From the NCBI RefSeq assembly GCF_024158145.1, contig NZ_JAMYXM010000003.1, positions 1 to 64,000 of the forward strand: a DNA stretch of 64,000 bases, in the 5' to 3' direction. The stretch is from Notoacmeibacter sp. MSK16QG-6 (GTDB taxonomy: Bacteria > Pseudomonadota > Alphaproteobacteria > Rhizobiales > Rhizobiaceae). The notes below the pieces were generated by a model, which did no database searches, was not told where the DNA came from, and saw only the letters and a list, made by a program, of their open reading frames with translations. Shown piece after piece: positions 1 to 9,781 of this stretch; positions within the stretch are counted from its first letter, which is position 1; the number at the start of each line of letters is the position of its first letter. A program made the translations under genes and the position numbers.

Positions 1-410
1 GAACATAAGACCCAGCGCCCCTTCTGGCAAGACCCTAAAACCAGGTTCTCAACAAACCCGGCAGCCCCGCCAGCGATGGGCGGCTTATACGCACCACCAC
101 ACAAAACCGTCAACACCAAAAATGAAGAAAAATCATCGCGACGCCGTGACGCTAAGTCAGCGCTGCTTTCGTGATGTCTAGTGACCTCGTATGACAGCCG
201 CGTGACAAAACGGCTTGCACGCGCAATGCGTCATAAGCGGGCCGCATTCCAGCCTTAGCGCAGATCGGCGGCAGTGGGAGATAACGCGCCAACCCTCTTT
301 GAATTGACTTCGAAGGTTGGCCCGGCAATCTTGCCGCCACCAATAGGCAGACCGTCAATAAGCGCGGCGTGGGGCAAACGCCTTTGAAAAAGGTATCGGA
401 TCGGGCGGGG
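1..410. other. Intergenic region with no supported gene
   Basis: No convincing coding frame starts here; the short open frames lack ribosome sites and family resemblance. Its left part holds a leftward promoter-like sequence (84-113, listed separately). The right part is the upstream region of the M23 peptidase gene. A TTGACT at 304-309 could be a -35 element for that gene, but I see no clear -10, so I do not call it. Confidence 0.6.
84..113 (-). promoter_or_regulatory. Leftward sigma70-type promoter, possibly of an rRNA operon
   Basis: Read on the minus strand there is TTGACG (108-113), an 18-base spacer and TATAAG (84-89), followed by a GC-rich discriminator and a short GC hairpin (CCGCC/GGCGG). 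No gene on this strand follows inside the window, so the transcript would leave the left edge. The -35 hexamer is the same as in the tRNA-Leu promoter of this window. A stable-RNA promoter is an inference; the RNA itself is not visible. Confidence 0.4.
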
Positions 411-2366
411 ATGAAAGGACAGCGCGAACTCATCACTTGGCTGGGCGATCAGCCACCGATTCGTGGCGACGGCAGCGCTTCGGTGCGCGACCGTCGGGAG
501 ATTTCTGCGCGCTGGCTTTCCGGCACAGTACTGACAGGCATGACGTCATGCGTTCTCATGGGCGTCGCTTTGTTTGGCGCGATGGACGGCCGGGAAATCC
601 TTGCAACGCCGCCAGAACTTTGGAGCGGCGACGATGGCTCCGACAATGCCAGCGTCACGAGAATGCACCGGCTCTTGCCACCGCCACCACCTCGCGCGCC
701 GGTCAGTGACAAACGCATCGAGGTCGCGACGCTACAGCGCGAAAACAAAACCGATGTCGTGCGCATGGCCAGCTTCGCCTATGCCGATCTCCGCCTTGCC
801 GCCAATTATTCCCGGTCCACGAACTACCCGCCCTTCGATCCGATGAAGATGTTCGCGGTCGCCAAAATGAAGAGCGAATCGGAGCCAACGGGCGAGATTT
901 ACGGCGCGAAAATCGAGAACGCCGTCACGCTTCGCCTTTCCGACTTCCCCCTAAACGGCGAAAGCTACGATACCGATGCGGAACTCTCGGTGGAGGAGGT
1001 GGAGAACCTTGTGAGAGACACGGGCGGCCTGCTGGTCGCCGAGGGAGAAACGCAGATCGCGGCTCTGCCCTTCGTCAACCCGCAGCGTTTCGGTGAAGCC
1101 GACCCGATCAGCGCCATGCTTGGCGCCATTCCCGATAATGCTCGAATCGTGCCGGAAAACGTCTCCATCGCCTACCAGGACAATCTGGGCCGTCCCAGCT
1201 TCAGCGAAAGCGTTCTGACGGCGAAGGAGGAAACCAACCTCCAGGCCTTCATGACCAAAGCGGGCTACGACGATGCCAATGCCAAAGGCATGGTCGAAGC
1301 GATTCAAACACTGCTTCGCGGCGACACATTGAAAGCCGGCTCGATCATGCGAATCGGGCTGGAGGAAAACAATTCGAACAGTCGGATCGTTCGCACTTCG
1401 CTCTATGACGGACGCGAACACATTCTGACCGTCGCTCTGGACGATCGCGGCCAGTATGTCCCTGCCGAGGAACCCAGCGCGACGCCAACGCTGGAACTTG
1501 CTTATGCCGACCAGGAGGATGGCCTGGCAAAAGCTCCGGCCATACTACCGACCCGTGCAACGCTTCCAGATGCATACGATGCGATATGGCAGGCGACAGC
1601 AGGCGAAGGCCTTAGCCGAGATATGACCCAGGAACTTTTGAGGGTTCTGTCCGGCGACGTCGATTTCCAGGCGCCGATCAAACCGAATGATCGGATCGCT
1701 GTTTTATATTCTCATCCCGATAGCGAGGGTGAAGCGACGCCCGACAGCATTCTGCTTCACGCCAAGATCGCACTTAACGGGACCGAACGGGAATTCTATC
1801 GCTTTACGACGTCCGAAGGAGAAACGGATTTCTTCGATGCCGAAGGGCGTTCGGCCCGGCAGTTCCTGATTCGCAACCCTTGTCCCGGCGGTCGTTTCCG
1901 CTCCGGCTTCGGCATGCGTCGCCATCCAATCCTCGGCTATAGCCGCCTCCACAGCGGCGTCGACTGGGCCGCTCCCCGTGGGACACCGATCATCGCCTCT
2001 GGCAACGGTGTTATCGAAAAGGCCGGTTGGGCTGGCGGCTACGGTCGACAGACGGTCATAAGGCACGCCAACGGCTATAAAACCAGCTACAACCATCAGA
2101 GCGCCATCGCCAAGGGCGTGAAAAAGGGCGTACGCGTCACGCAGGGCCAGATCATCGGCTATGTGGGATCGACGGGCCTGTCGACCGGCAACCATTTGCA
2201 TTACGAAGTGTCGGTGAACGGATCGAAGGTCGATCCGATGCGGGTGCGCCTGCCGAACGGACTGACGCTCAGCGACGAAGAATTGGCGCGCTTTCAGACC
2301 GAGAAGTCACGGATCGACGCAATCCTGCGCCAACGTGAAGCGCAGCAGATCGCCGCAGTCGATTAA
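411..2366 (+). CDS. M23 family metallopeptidase (LytM-type), membrane-anchored
   Basis: Probable zinc endopeptidase that cuts peptidoglycan cross-bridges, or an activator of amidases. The 651-residue protein has one hydrophobic segment near residues 40-60, so it is likely anchored with its bulk in the periplasm. The LytM/M23 domain lies at about residues 500-610. It keeps the first metal pair (HSGVD, about H514 and D518) and the HLHYE motif (about residue 594), so it should be catalytically competent. The middle resembles the long non-catalytic portion of other rhizobial M23 proteins. I chose ATG at 411; an in-frame GTG at 369 would add 14 residues but has no ribosome site. The gene stands alone, convergent with the L,D-transpeptidase gene. 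Confidence 0.9.
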   Translation: MKGQRELITWLGDQPPIRGDGSASVRDRREISARWLSGTVLTGMTSCVLMGVALFGAMDGREILATPPELWSGDDGSDNASVTRMHRLLPPPPPRAPVSDKRIEVATLQRENKTDVVRMASFAYADLRLAANYSRSTNYPPFDPMKMFAVAKMKSESEPTGEIYGAKIENAVTLRLSDFPLNGESYDTDAELSVEEVENLVRDTGGLLVAEGETQIAALPFVNPQRFGEADPISAMLGAIPDNARIVPENVSIAYQDNLGRPSFSESVLTAKEETNLQAFMTKAGYDDANAKGMVEAIQTLLRGDTLKAGSIMRIGLEENNSNSRIVRTSLYDGREHILTVALDDRGQYVPAEEPSATPTLELAYADQEDGLAKAPAILPTRATLPDAYDAIWQATAGEGLSRDMTQELLRVLSGDVDFQAPIKPNDRIAVLYSHPDSEGEATPDSILLHAKIALNGTEREFYRFTTSEGETDFFDAEGRSARQFLIRNPCPGGRFRSGFGMRRHPILGYSRLHSGVDWAAPRGTPIIASGNGVIEKAGWAGGYGRQTVIRHANGYKTSYNHQSAIAKGVKKGVRVTQGQIIGYVGSTGLSTGNHLHYEVSVNGSKVDPMRVRLPNGLTLSDEELARFQTEKSRIDAILRQREAQQIAAVD

Positions 2367-2428
2367 AAAAGCATCTGCGCCGGACGGCTCGCTCGCCCAT
2401 CAAGCTCCAGACGAATATGGCGCTCGCG

Positions 2429-3802
2429 TTAGTCCTCGAACACCACCGTGGTGCCCGGCGCGACCATTTTGGCCAATTCTTTGGCATCCCAATTGGTCAA
2501 GCGAACACACCCATGGCTCGATGTTTTGCCGATCTTACTGGGCTCCGGCGTGCCGTGAATGCCATAACTCGGCTTGGAGAGGGCAATCCAGACGGAGCCG
2601 ACCGGCCCGTTCGGACCGGGCGGGATCGTTAGGATCTTGTCATTTTCGCCTTGTTTGAAGTTCTTCACCGGATCGTATGTGTAGTTTGGATTGAGAGCGA
2701 TCCGCTCGACCTTCACGGTACCGGACGGCGACGGCGTATCGGATGACCCGATCGTTGCGGGATAACTCGCGATCAGACGTCCAGAGGAATCATAGGCAAT
2801 TACCTGTTCCCGCCCCTTATCGGCCACGATACGAGACACGCTGCCCGATTGAGCCGCCCCAATATTGGCAACCCGGATGACCTGACCCTGACGACCGAAA
2901 TCTACACCGGGATTGAGGCTTTTCAGGAAGTCCTCGTCCATATGGAAACGTTCGGCAATAGCTTCGCGCGCCGACGTAAAGCGCATGCCCGGCATAGCGG
3001 CTTTTTCGCCGTAGTCCGCGGGTATCGCGGCGACATAAGGTCCGGAGACGTCTTCCGACGTGATCGTATAATCGACGAAAGCCGCCCCGCCCCGCGCTTC
3101 CAACGCTTCATCGATAGCGCTTTCATCGGTGAAATCGACGAGTTCGCCTGTCAGCTTGCGCCAGCTATCCATGGCGTAGAGAACATTTTGACCCTTCACG
3201 CCATCGATCACGCCGGGTGAGGCGCCGACGCGATCCAGAAGGATCTGCGCTTTTGCAACGGTCATTTTGCCGGCACCCAAAGCGGGCTTGGCCGCCTTTG
3301 GCGCTTCCACACTTGGTTCGGCAACCGCAGGCGGATTTCCGACGGTGCCGGTCGCCACGCCTGGCTCCTCTGTTGACGCCACCGCTTCGGGAAGCGTCTC
3401 AGTCCCCAAGGGGGCCGGTTGCGGATCTGGTATGACAGGAACCTGCTCCTGAATGGTGGCGCGCCTTTGACGTAGCCGCTCTTCCGTACGTTCGCGTTCC
3501 AGGCGCATGGCCCGGCGGATATCGCGCTGGCGCTGCCGTTCCGCCTGCCGCTCGGATCGGATAATATCGCGGACGTCCCGCTCGCGGGGGAGAGGCTCGT
3601 AGCGCGGTTCCGGCGGCAGTTCCCGGACGGCCGATGGCGGCTGTACCGTCAGCACTTCACCCGTTCTGGGATCTAGGAAAATCCGCTCTCCATTTTGGCC
3701 GATCACGACATCGGCCTGAATCTGGGCGTGAACCGCTGGAGCATTGGCGGCAGATAGAACCAAAGCGCCCACAGCTACGGTTAGAACAGGCAGTCGCTTC
3801 AT
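2429..3802 (-). CDS. L,D-transpeptidase (YkuD family), secreted
   Basis: Forms 3-3 cross-links in peptidoglycan or attaches proteins to it. The 457-residue protein begins with a Sec signal peptide (KR, hydrophobic core, cleavage after about AVHA). An Arg/Gln/Glu-rich stretch at about 60-115 is probably a charged helix, and is followed by a Pro/Ala linker. A peptidoglycan-binding-like segment lies near residues 175-220. The C-terminal YkuD domain (about 315-457) has the conserved His (YGIHGTP) and the catalytic SHGCVRLTN motif, Cys at about 432. A GGAG lies 7 bases before the ATG. It is convergent with the M23 gene, so two wall-remodelling enzymes sit side by side on opposite strands. Confidence 0.93.
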   Translation of the reverse strand: MKRLPVLTVAVGALVLSAANAPAVHAQIQADVVIGQNGERIFLDPRTGEVLTVQPPSAVRELPPEPRYEPLPRERDVRDIIRSERQAERQRQRDIRRAMRLERERTEERLRQRRATIQEQVPVIPDPQPAPLGTETLPEAVASTEEPGVATGTVGNPPAVAEPSVEAPKAAKPALGAGKMTVAKAQILLDRVGASPGVIDGVKGQNVLYAMDSWRKLTGELVDFTDESAIDEALEARGGAAFVDYTITSEDVSGPYVAAIPADYGEKAAMPGMRFTSAREAIAERFHMDEDFLKSLNPGVDFGRQGQVIRVANIGAAQSGSVSRIVADKGREQVIAYDSSGRLIASYPATIGSSDTPSPSGTVKVERIALNPNYTYDPVKNFKQGENDKILTIPPGPNGPVGSVWIALSKPSYGIHGTPEPSKIGKTSSHGCVRLTNWDAKELAKMVAPGTTVVFED

Positions 3803-3891
3803 CGAACATCTCCTAATGATCCCGAACCTTATGGTTGAGACAACATGAACCTGGCATGAAAACGACAGAGCGATGCAAAGCGTTGCAGCTT

Positions 3892-3910
3892 ATGTCCCCT
3901 TTTGGGACAT
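3892..3910. repeat. Inverted repeat ATGTCCC-N5-GGGACAT between divergent genes
   Basis: Perfect 7-bp arms separated by CTTTT, between the divergent L,D-transpeptidase and GGDEF-EAL genes. It lies 90 bases before the former and 146 before the latter. It could be an operator or a weak hairpin. No family consensus that I recognise matches it. Confidence 0.4.
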
Positions 3911-4055
3911 TCATGGTGAATGAAATGTGAATGCGGGTTGTCAGGGCCGAAAACCCGGCGCGTATGCCCATTCATAAAGATAATTATGCCTTGTTAATAT
4001 ATAATTGAATGGCCTTGGCTATATTTTCGGCGAAAGCGCTGCAGCGGAGGTAGTG

Positions 4056-6074
4056 ATGGCAGAGATGGAAGCACAAACATCGTCAGCCAAAACGAAATAT
4101 TTGATACTACTGTCAATAGCCGCTATTTTTGCCTTCAGCACGTTTTATTCTCTTCGATCTGTCAACAAGCTTCTCGATAGCGATGCCAGCCACACCGTTG
4201 AACAGTGGGCCGACGCTTTTGTGGTCCAGGCTGACCTTATGGAGACGGTGCTCTCTCGCCGCCCCTTGACCGCTGAACAGCGCCAGACTTTGGAGATCGT
4301 TGCCAAGGAAGGCAGCGTCTTTCGCTTCAACCTTTATGATGCGCAGGGCAACCTCAGGCTGGTCTCCGACGTGGAGGGGCTTCCCGAAAACGGAGAAAAC
4401 CTTTTCGAGCACGAACCGGAGCTGGCAGCCCGGCTTCTGCAAGGAGAGCGCATTACCCAACTCCAGGATGGACGCGATAAGCTAGATAGGCCCGATTTCT
4501 ATGCGGAAACCTTCGTGCCGATTATGCGCGACGGCGAAGTCCGCGGTCTCGTCGAGATATATGTCGATCAAACAGAGCGGCGGCAAATCTTCGCCGAAAC
4601 GCTTTATCCAAATCTTGGGCTAACCCTTGCCCTGTGCATTATCGCCTTGATGCATACCCTTTATACGGCCCGTCTTCTCAAGAAGGAGAAGAACGCGAGC
4701 GACCGCGCATTCCACTTGGCGCATCATGACGGTCTGACAGGCATCGCCAACCGTGAAGTGTTTCATCAACGGCTCGCCGATCGACTGGAAGGCAAGCGAC
4801 AGGCAGATGGGAAAACCGCCATACACATGATCGATCTGGATGGATTCAAAACCGTCAATGATCGCTATGGCCATGGTGTGGGCGACGAGTTGTTGCGTAC
4901 CGTCACCGATGCCCTGCTTCAGTCCATGCGGCGAAACGATCTTCTGGCGAGGCTCGGCGGCGACGAATTCGCTGTGATCCAGTCCGATGTCGACGACGAG
5001 AATATGGCGCTACGCCTGGCGGATCGCATGGTCGAAGCGGCTCGGGAAATAAAGCGCGTCGGCAATGTCAGTGTTCATGTGACCGCCAGCGTTGGCACTT
5101 ACATGCTTGCCACGATGTCTGACGGCGAAACTCCCGATTTGGTTTTGTCCCGCGCCGATGCGGCTCTTTATCACGCCAAAGCTCAGGGAAAGGACCAGGC
5201 GGCATTGTTCGAGCCGGCAATGGAAAAGCTCGTCCGTTCACGTCAGAAACTGCGTGATAGATTGATCAGCGCTGTCCGGGACAACACTATTGAGGTGTTC
5301 TACCAACCTCAGCACGACGCCAATACCGGGACGCTTTGCGGTTTCGAAGCACTCGCCCGGCTGCCGGACGGCGATGGTGACTATATCTCGCCCGACCAGT
5401 TCATTCCGGTTGCCGAAGAATTGCGGCTGATGCCGAAAATGGGGGCCTGCATCCTCGAACGCGCATGCCGGACAGCCGCGACATGGCCGGACGATCTCCA
5501 GTTAGCGGTCAATCTCTCCGTTCAGCAATTCGAGAAAGACCTGGTCGAAACAGTGAGAACCGCACTATCGCGATCGGGTCTTCGGGCCGATCGTCTTGAG
5601 CTGGAGATCACCGAAAGCATGTTCATACACGACCACGATGTGGCGTCTGTCGAACGGCAATTGCATGAGCTCAAGAGATTGGGCATTCAGATCGCCATGG
5701 ATGATTTCGGCACCGGATATTCCAGCCTCAGCTCACTTTGGCGTTTTCCTTTCGACAAGCTCAAAGTCGACCGTTCCGTGGTTTCGCAGCTCGATCAGAG
5801 CGAGACGGTGAACTTCGTGCTGGAAACAATCGCCACGCTTGGCCATACGATGCGACTGCGTGTGACCGCCGAGGGGGTAGAAAACGAAGCCCAGCGCGCG
5901 TCTGCGGAACTGGCGGGATGCAACGAAATTCAGGGCTATTTCTACGCAAAGCCTATGAGCAGCGACATGGTCGACGGTCACATCCTGAAAAGCGTGTCGA
6001 ATTTACTAAGCGACAAAAGACCTGCAGAAACCGCAGCCGCTGAAAGCCAGGTCGCGCGGAAAGCCGCGGGCTGA
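4056..6074 (+). CDS. Membrane-bound diguanylate cyclase/phosphodiesterase (GGDEF-EAL)
   Basis: Makes and/or degrades cyclic di-GMP. The 672-residue protein has a transmembrane helix at about residues 14-32, a periplasmic sensor-like region of about 130 residues, and a second helix near 185-205. The GGDEF domain follows with an intact GGDEF motif at about 301-305, then the EAL domain with an intact EAL at about 431-433, the DDFGTGYSSL loop and the KVDRS segment. Both active sites therefore look functional. I chose ATG 4056 because GGAGG precedes it by 5 bases. The longer TTG start at 4005 overlaps a TATAAT-like -10 (4000-4005) and is unlikely. It is a single gene, ended by the terminator at 6098-6117. 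Confidence 0.93.
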   Translation: MAEMEAQTSSAKTKYLILLSIAAIFAFSTFYSLRSVNKLLDSDASHTVEQWADAFVVQADLMETVLSRRPLTAEQRQTLEIVAKEGSVFRFNLYDAQGNLRLVSDVEGLPENGENLFEHEPELAARLLQGERITQLQDGRDKLDRPDFYAETFVPIMRDGEVRGLVEIYVDQTERRQIFAETLYPNLGLTLALCIIALMHTLYTARLLKKEKNASDRAFHLAHHDGLTGIANREVFHQRLADRLEGKRQADGKTAIHMIDLDGFKTVNDRYGHGVGDELLRTVTDALLQSMRRNDLLARLGGDEFAVIQSDVDDENMALRLADRMVEAAREIKRVGNVSVHVTASVGTYMLATMSDGETPDLVLSRADAALYHAKAQGKDQAALFEPAMEKLVRSRQKLRDRLISAVRDNTIEVFYQPQHDANTGTLCGFEALARLPDGDGDYISPDQFIPVAEELRLMPKMGACILERACRTAATWPDDLQLAVNLSVQQFEKDLVETVRTALSRSGLRADRLELEITESMFIHDHDVASVERQLHELKRLGIQIAMDDFGTGYSSLSSLWRFPFDKLKVDRSVVSQLDQSETVNFVLETIATLGHTMRLRVTAEGVENEAQRASAELAGCNEIQGYFYAKPMSSDMVDGHILKSVSNLLSDKRPAETAAAESQVARKAAG

Positions 6075-6095
6075 CCACGCCACGCCCGAATCGAA

Positions 6096-6120
6096 AAGGG
6101 CCGCCAAATGGCGGCCCTCG
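6096..6120. terminator. Bidirectional intrinsic terminator between GGDEF-EAL gene and clpB
   Basis: GGGCCGCC (6098-6105), loop AAAT, GGCGGCCC (6110-6117). On the minus strand it is followed directly by TTTT, so it is strongest as the clpB terminator, 26 bases past the clpB stop. On the plus strand the T-run is poor. Confidence 0.8.
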
Positions 6121-6143
6121 TTAATGAGCAAAGCGCCTGGACG

Positions 6144-8747
6144 TTATGCCGCCTCTTTTGCGCCCACAGATGCCGTGTCGAAGGTCAGCCGATCCGACCC
6201 GGCGCCGACCTGAACCTTTGAACCGTCCAGAATCTCGCCCATAAGAATCTTCTCGGCGAGCGGGTCCTGAAGTTCCTTCTGCATCACCCGCTTCAGCGGT
6301 CTCGCGCCATAGGCGGGATCGTAACCTTTCTCGGCGAGCCATTCGATAGCGTCCTCGCCGAGTTCCAGCCTGATTTTGCGGTCGGCCAAAAGCTTCTCCA
6401 GCCTCTCCAACTGAATGCGGACGATTGCACCCATATCGGCCCTCCGCAGACGGTGGAATAGAATGACCTCATCGATCCGGTTGAGAAATTCCGGTCTAAA
6501 CGCGGCTCTCACCACGCCCATAACCTCATCGTGAGCGGCGTCGGTATCTTCGTCCTCGCCTAGATTGACAAGGAACTCCGCGCCAAGATTGCTGGTCATA
6601 ATAATCAGCGTGTTACGAAAATCGACCGTTCGTCCCTGGCTGTCGGTCAGCCGTCCATCGTCGAGAACCTGCAACAGCACGTTGAAGACGTCCGGATGGG
6701 CTTTCTCAACCTCGTCGAACAGAACGACCTGATAGGGCCGGCGGCGAACCGCCTCGGTTAGGACACCGCCCTCGTCGTAACCGACATAGCCGGGAGGCGC
6801 ACCGATCAGCCGTGCGACGGAGTGCTTCTCCATGAATTCGCTCATGTCGATGCGGACCATCGCGCTCTCATCGTCGAACAGGAAGTTCGCCAGCGCCTTG
6901 GTCAGTTCCGTCTTGCCGACGCCGGTCGGGCCGAGGAACATGAAGCTGCCGATCGGCCGGTTGGCGTCCTGCAGGCCAGCGCGCGCGCGGCGCACCGCTT
7001 TAGCGACCGCCTGAACCGCTTCGCCCTGACCGACGACCCGCTTGGCGATTTCGTCTTCCATGCGTAGCAGCTTGTCACGCTCGCCTTCCAGCATCTTGTC
7101 GACGGGAATCCCCGTCCAGCGGGAAACGACAGCTGCGACGTGGTCCGGCGTTACGGTCTCTTCGACCATCGATCCGGCTTCGCCTTCACGGGCCTCCGCT
7201 TCTGCAAGTTTCCGCTCCAGGTCAGGAATCTTGCCATAGGCCAGTTCGCCCGCTTTCTGAAACTCGCCAGAGCGCTGGGCAATGGCCAGTTCGTTGCGCG
7301 CTTCGTCGAGTTCGCCTTTCAGATCAGCAGCCAGACCGAGCTTCTCCTTCTCGGCCATCCATGCGCTGGTCAGCGAATCGCTTTCCTCTTCCAGATCGGA
7401 CAATTCCTTTTCCAGACGCGAAAGACGATCCTTGGACGCTGCGTCGGTCTCCTTTTTCAGGGCCTCGCGTTCGATCTTGAGCTGCATGATGCGGCGGTCG
7501 ATCTCGTCGAGCGCTTCGGGCTTGGAATCGACTTGCATACGGAGGCGCGACGCTCCTTCATCGACAAGGTCGATGGCCTTGTCCGGCAGGAAGCGGTCCG
7601 TAATGTAGCGGTTGGAAAGCGTTGCCGCGGCCACCAGAGCGGAGTCGGAAATACGCACCTTGTGGTGTTGCTCGTACTTCTCCTTCAAACCGCGCAGGAT
7701 CGAGATGGTGTCTTCCACCGTCGGTTCGGAGACGAAGACCGGCTGGAAACGACGGGCCAAGGCCGCGTCTTTCTCCACATGCTTGCGATATTCATCCAGC
7801 GTGGTCGCGCCGACGCAGTGCAACTCGCCGCGCGCCAGCGCCGGCTTCAGCAGGTTCGACGCATCCATCGCGCCATCGGCCTTGCCGGCGCCGACGAGCG
7901 TGTGCATCTCATCGATGAAGAGAATGATTTCGCCATTCGCAGCCTGCACCTCGGAGAGCACCGCCTTCAGCCGCTCCTCAAACTCGCCGCGATATTTCGC
8001 GCCAGCGATAAGAGCGCCCATATCGAGCGCGAGAAGGCGTTTGTCCTTCAGGCTTTCCGGCACATCGCCGTTGACGATACGCAGGGCGAGACCTTCCGCG
8101 ATAGCAGTCTTGCCGACACCGGGTTCACCAATCAGGACTGGATTGTTCTTGGTCCGGCGGCTCAGAACCTGGATCGTCCGGCGAATCTCGTCGTCTCGCC
8201 CGATCACGGGGTCGAGACGGCCCGCCTTGGCGTCTTCCGTCAAGTCGCGCGCATATTTCTTCAGTGCATCATAGGCTTGTTCGGCCGATGCGGAATCGGC
8301 GGTCCGACCCTGCCGGATCTCTTCAATGGCGCGGTTCAGTGCAACCGGCGTCACGCCGGCCTTTTTCAACATATCGGCGGTCTTGGCGCTCTTCTCCACG
8401 GCAAGAGCCGTCAAGAGGCGCTCAACGGTGACAAAGCTGTCGCCTGCCTTCTTTGCCAATTCCTCGGCGGTTGCAAAGACCTTTGCGAGCGGCTGGCTCA
8501 TATAAAGCGACGCGCCCGAACCCTCGACCTGCGGCAGCGCATTCAGCGCAGCATCGACAGCCATTCGAACGGCTTTGGAATCTCCACCGGCACGGTCGAT
8601 CAACGAGGCTGCAAAGCCTTCCTCATCGTCGATGAGAACCTTGAGAAGATGTTCGGGTAAGAGCTGCTGGTTGTTGCGCGTGACGGCAGCCGTCTGGGCC
8701 GCCTGCACGAATCCCCGCACGCGCTCGGTGTATTTTTCCATATTCAT
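6144..8747 (-). CDS. clpB: ATP-dependent disaggregase ClpB
   Basis: Hexameric Hsp100 chaperone that threads aggregated proteins together with DnaK. Its 867 residues are the usual length. It has the N-terminal Clp repeat domain (about 1-150), NBD1 with Walker [10 protein letters not shown] (about 205), a coiled-coil middle domain rich in Glu/Lys (about 410-530), and NBD2 with GPTGVGKTE (about 605) and the C-terminal D2-small domain. Two ATGs lie close together (MNM); AGGAGA precedes them. A sigma32-type promoter is visible at 8841-8869 and a terminator at 6096-6120, so it is probably a single-gene heat-shock unit. Confidence 0.98.
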   Translation of the reverse strand: MNMEKYTERVRGFVQAAQTAAVTRNNQQLLPEHLLKVLIDDEEGFAASLIDRAGGDSKAVRMAVDAALNALPQVEGSGASLYMSQPLAKVFATAEELAKKAGDSFVTVERLLTALAVEKSAKTADMLKKAGVTPVALNRAIEEIRQGRTADSASAEQAYDALKKYARDLTEDAKAGRLDPVIGRDDEIRRTIQVLSRRTKNNPVLIGEPGVGKTAIAEGLALRIVNGDVPESLKDKRLLALDMGALIAGAKYRGEFEERLKAVLSEVQAANGEIILFIDEMHTLVGAGKADGAMDASNLLKPALARGELHCVGATTLDEYRKHVEKDAALARRFQPVFVSEPTVEDTISILRGLKEKYEQHHKVRISDSALVAAATLSNRYITDRFLPDKAIDLVDEGASRLRMQVDSKPEALDEIDRRIMQLKIEREALKKETDAASKDRLSRLEKELSDLEEESDSLTSAWMAEKEKLGLAADLKGELDEARNELAIAQRSGEFQKAGELAYGKIPDLERKLAEAEAREGEAGSMVEETVTPDHVAAVVSRWTGIPVDKMLEGERDKLLRMEDEIAKRVVGQGEAVQAVAKAVRRARAGLQDANRPIGSFMFLGPTGVGKTELTKALANFLFDDESAMVRIDMSEFMEKHSVARLIGAPPGYVGYDEGGVLTEAVRRRPYQVVLFDEVEKAHPDVFNVLLQVLDDGRLTDSQGRTVDFRNTLIIMTSNLGAEFLVNLGEDEDTDAAHDEVMGVVRAAFRPEFLNRIDEVILFHRLRRADMGAIVRIQLERLEKLLADRKIRLELGEDAIEWLAEKGYDPAYGARPLKRVMQKELQDPLAEKILMGEILDGSKVQVGAGSDRLTFDTASVGAKEAA

Positions 8748-8840
8748 TTTTCGGTCTCCTTCCCCTCCCCGGCCCGTCAGGCGCCAGTTTGGTAGATGAA
8801 TGACAGGAAGCCCTTGAAGGCACTTCCGGTTTCAGAAGAG

Positions 8841-8869
8841 ATATGGGTGTCGTGACGACCAATTCCAAG
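8841..8869 (-). promoter_or_regulatory. Sigma32 (RpoH)-type promoter of clpB
   Basis: On the minus strand CTTGGA (8864-8869) is followed after 16 bases by CCCATAT (8841-8847). This resembles the alphaproteobacterial heat-shock pattern CTTGAA...CCCATNT. It lies about 95 bases upstream of the clpB start, which fits the expected heat induction of that gene. No transcript data are available here. Confidence 0.6.
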
Positions 8870-8943
8870 CGCGTGCACACCGCCCATCGCAAAATTGTGA
8901 CAGGGCAAAATCGCTGCCGCAGAGCCATCATTCTGACCGCAAC

Positions 8944-8980
8944 AAAAAACCGCGGCGTCTCCGCCGCGGTTTCAAAAATT
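8944..8980 (-). terminator. Intrinsic terminator downstream of the DUF4167 gene
   Basis: CCGCGGCG (8950-8957), loop TCTC, CGCCGCGG (8962-8969), lengthened by AAA/TTT on the flanks. On the minus strand it ends in a run of six T, about 20 bases after the DUF4167 stop codon. Confidence 0.85.
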
Positions 8981-8998
8981 CGCTTGATAAGATCGGCT

Positions 8999-9781
8999 TC
9001 AGCTATTGGCCGCCAAAGGCAGTTCACCGCTGCCCTCATTCGATCCATCCGACGAGGCTTCTTCTTCGGTTTTCGCAGTGCGGCGCGTTCGGCGGGTTCG
9101 CCGAACCTTCGTCTCGCCCTCGGCATCCGCGGCTTCTTCAGCAACCGGTTCAGCTTTTTTTCGGCGTGTGCGACGCGGTTTAGGCGCGTCTTCGGCAGCC
9201 TCTTCACCACCACCCGACCGCTTCTCGGCCTCCGCGACGATGTCAGCCGGAGATTGCGCCGCAGCCGGCATCTTCTCGTCGTCCGATCCGTCCGCAGCCT
9301 TGTTCGGCGCGTCGGCATCGTCCCCATCCGTATCATCATTGTCCGCGCGGTCATCGCGGCGGTTCCGACGATTATCCGACCGGCCCCTCCGGGGTTTGTT
9401 TTCGGAATCGTCGCCACGAGCGTCTACCGCGCGATCCGTCTCATCCGAATCGTCATCATTATCGCGATCGGATGCTTCCGCTTCGCGCTGCGCCTCACGT
9501 TGACGCTGCGCTTCGGCATTGGCAGCCATGGCAGCCGCAATGATGCGGTTGTAGTGCTCGGCGTGCTGAAAATAGTTTTCGGCCATCACGCGGTCGCCGG
9601 CGGATGTCGCGTCCCGCGCCAAAGTGGCGTATTTGTCCGCGATCTGCTGGGCAGAACCACGAATTTTCACATCAGGACCATTGCTTTCATAACTACGCGA
9701 AAGCGGGTTCGGCCCCTTGCGATTATTGCCACCATTGTTGTTCCGCCCACGGTTGCGGCGGTTTTGCTGGTTTGGCCTCAT
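8999..9781 (-). CDS. DUF4167 domain protein, basic N-terminus and acidic/basic low-complexity tail
   Basis: Function unknown. The 260-residue protein starts with an Arg/Asn/Gly-rich stretch (residues 1-30), as in RNA-binding tails. The conserved DUF4167 block follows (about 30-90, with the SYESNGPDVKIRG and AENYFQHAEHY signatures). The rest is disordered: Asp/Glu-rich then Arg/Lys-rich repeats such as RRTRRTRRT. This family sits next to prmC-prfA in many Rhizobiales, which suggests a link to ribosomes or RNA, but that is inference from position and composition. A purine-rich AAGAAGAG lies before the ATG. Confidence 0.88.
   Translation of the reverse strand: MRPNQQNRRNRGRNNNGGNNRKGPNPLSRSYESNGPDVKIRGSAQQIADKYATLARDATSAGDRVMAENYFQHAEHYNRIIAAAMAANAEAQRQREAQREAEASDRDNDDDSDETDRAVDARGDDSENKPRRGRSDNRRNRRDDRADNDDTDGDDADAPNKAADGSDDEKMPAAAQSPADIVAEAEKRSGGGEEAAEDAPKPRRTRRKKAEPVAEEAADAEGETKVRRTRRTRRTAKTEEEASSDGSNEGSGELPLAANS

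Noticed and set aside
7140-8660. Long plus-strand open frame of 506 codons opposite clpB
   Set aside because: It is the antisense shadow of a GC-rich conserved gene; the protein has no family resemblance and no ribosome site, whereas ClpB is unmistakable on the other strand.
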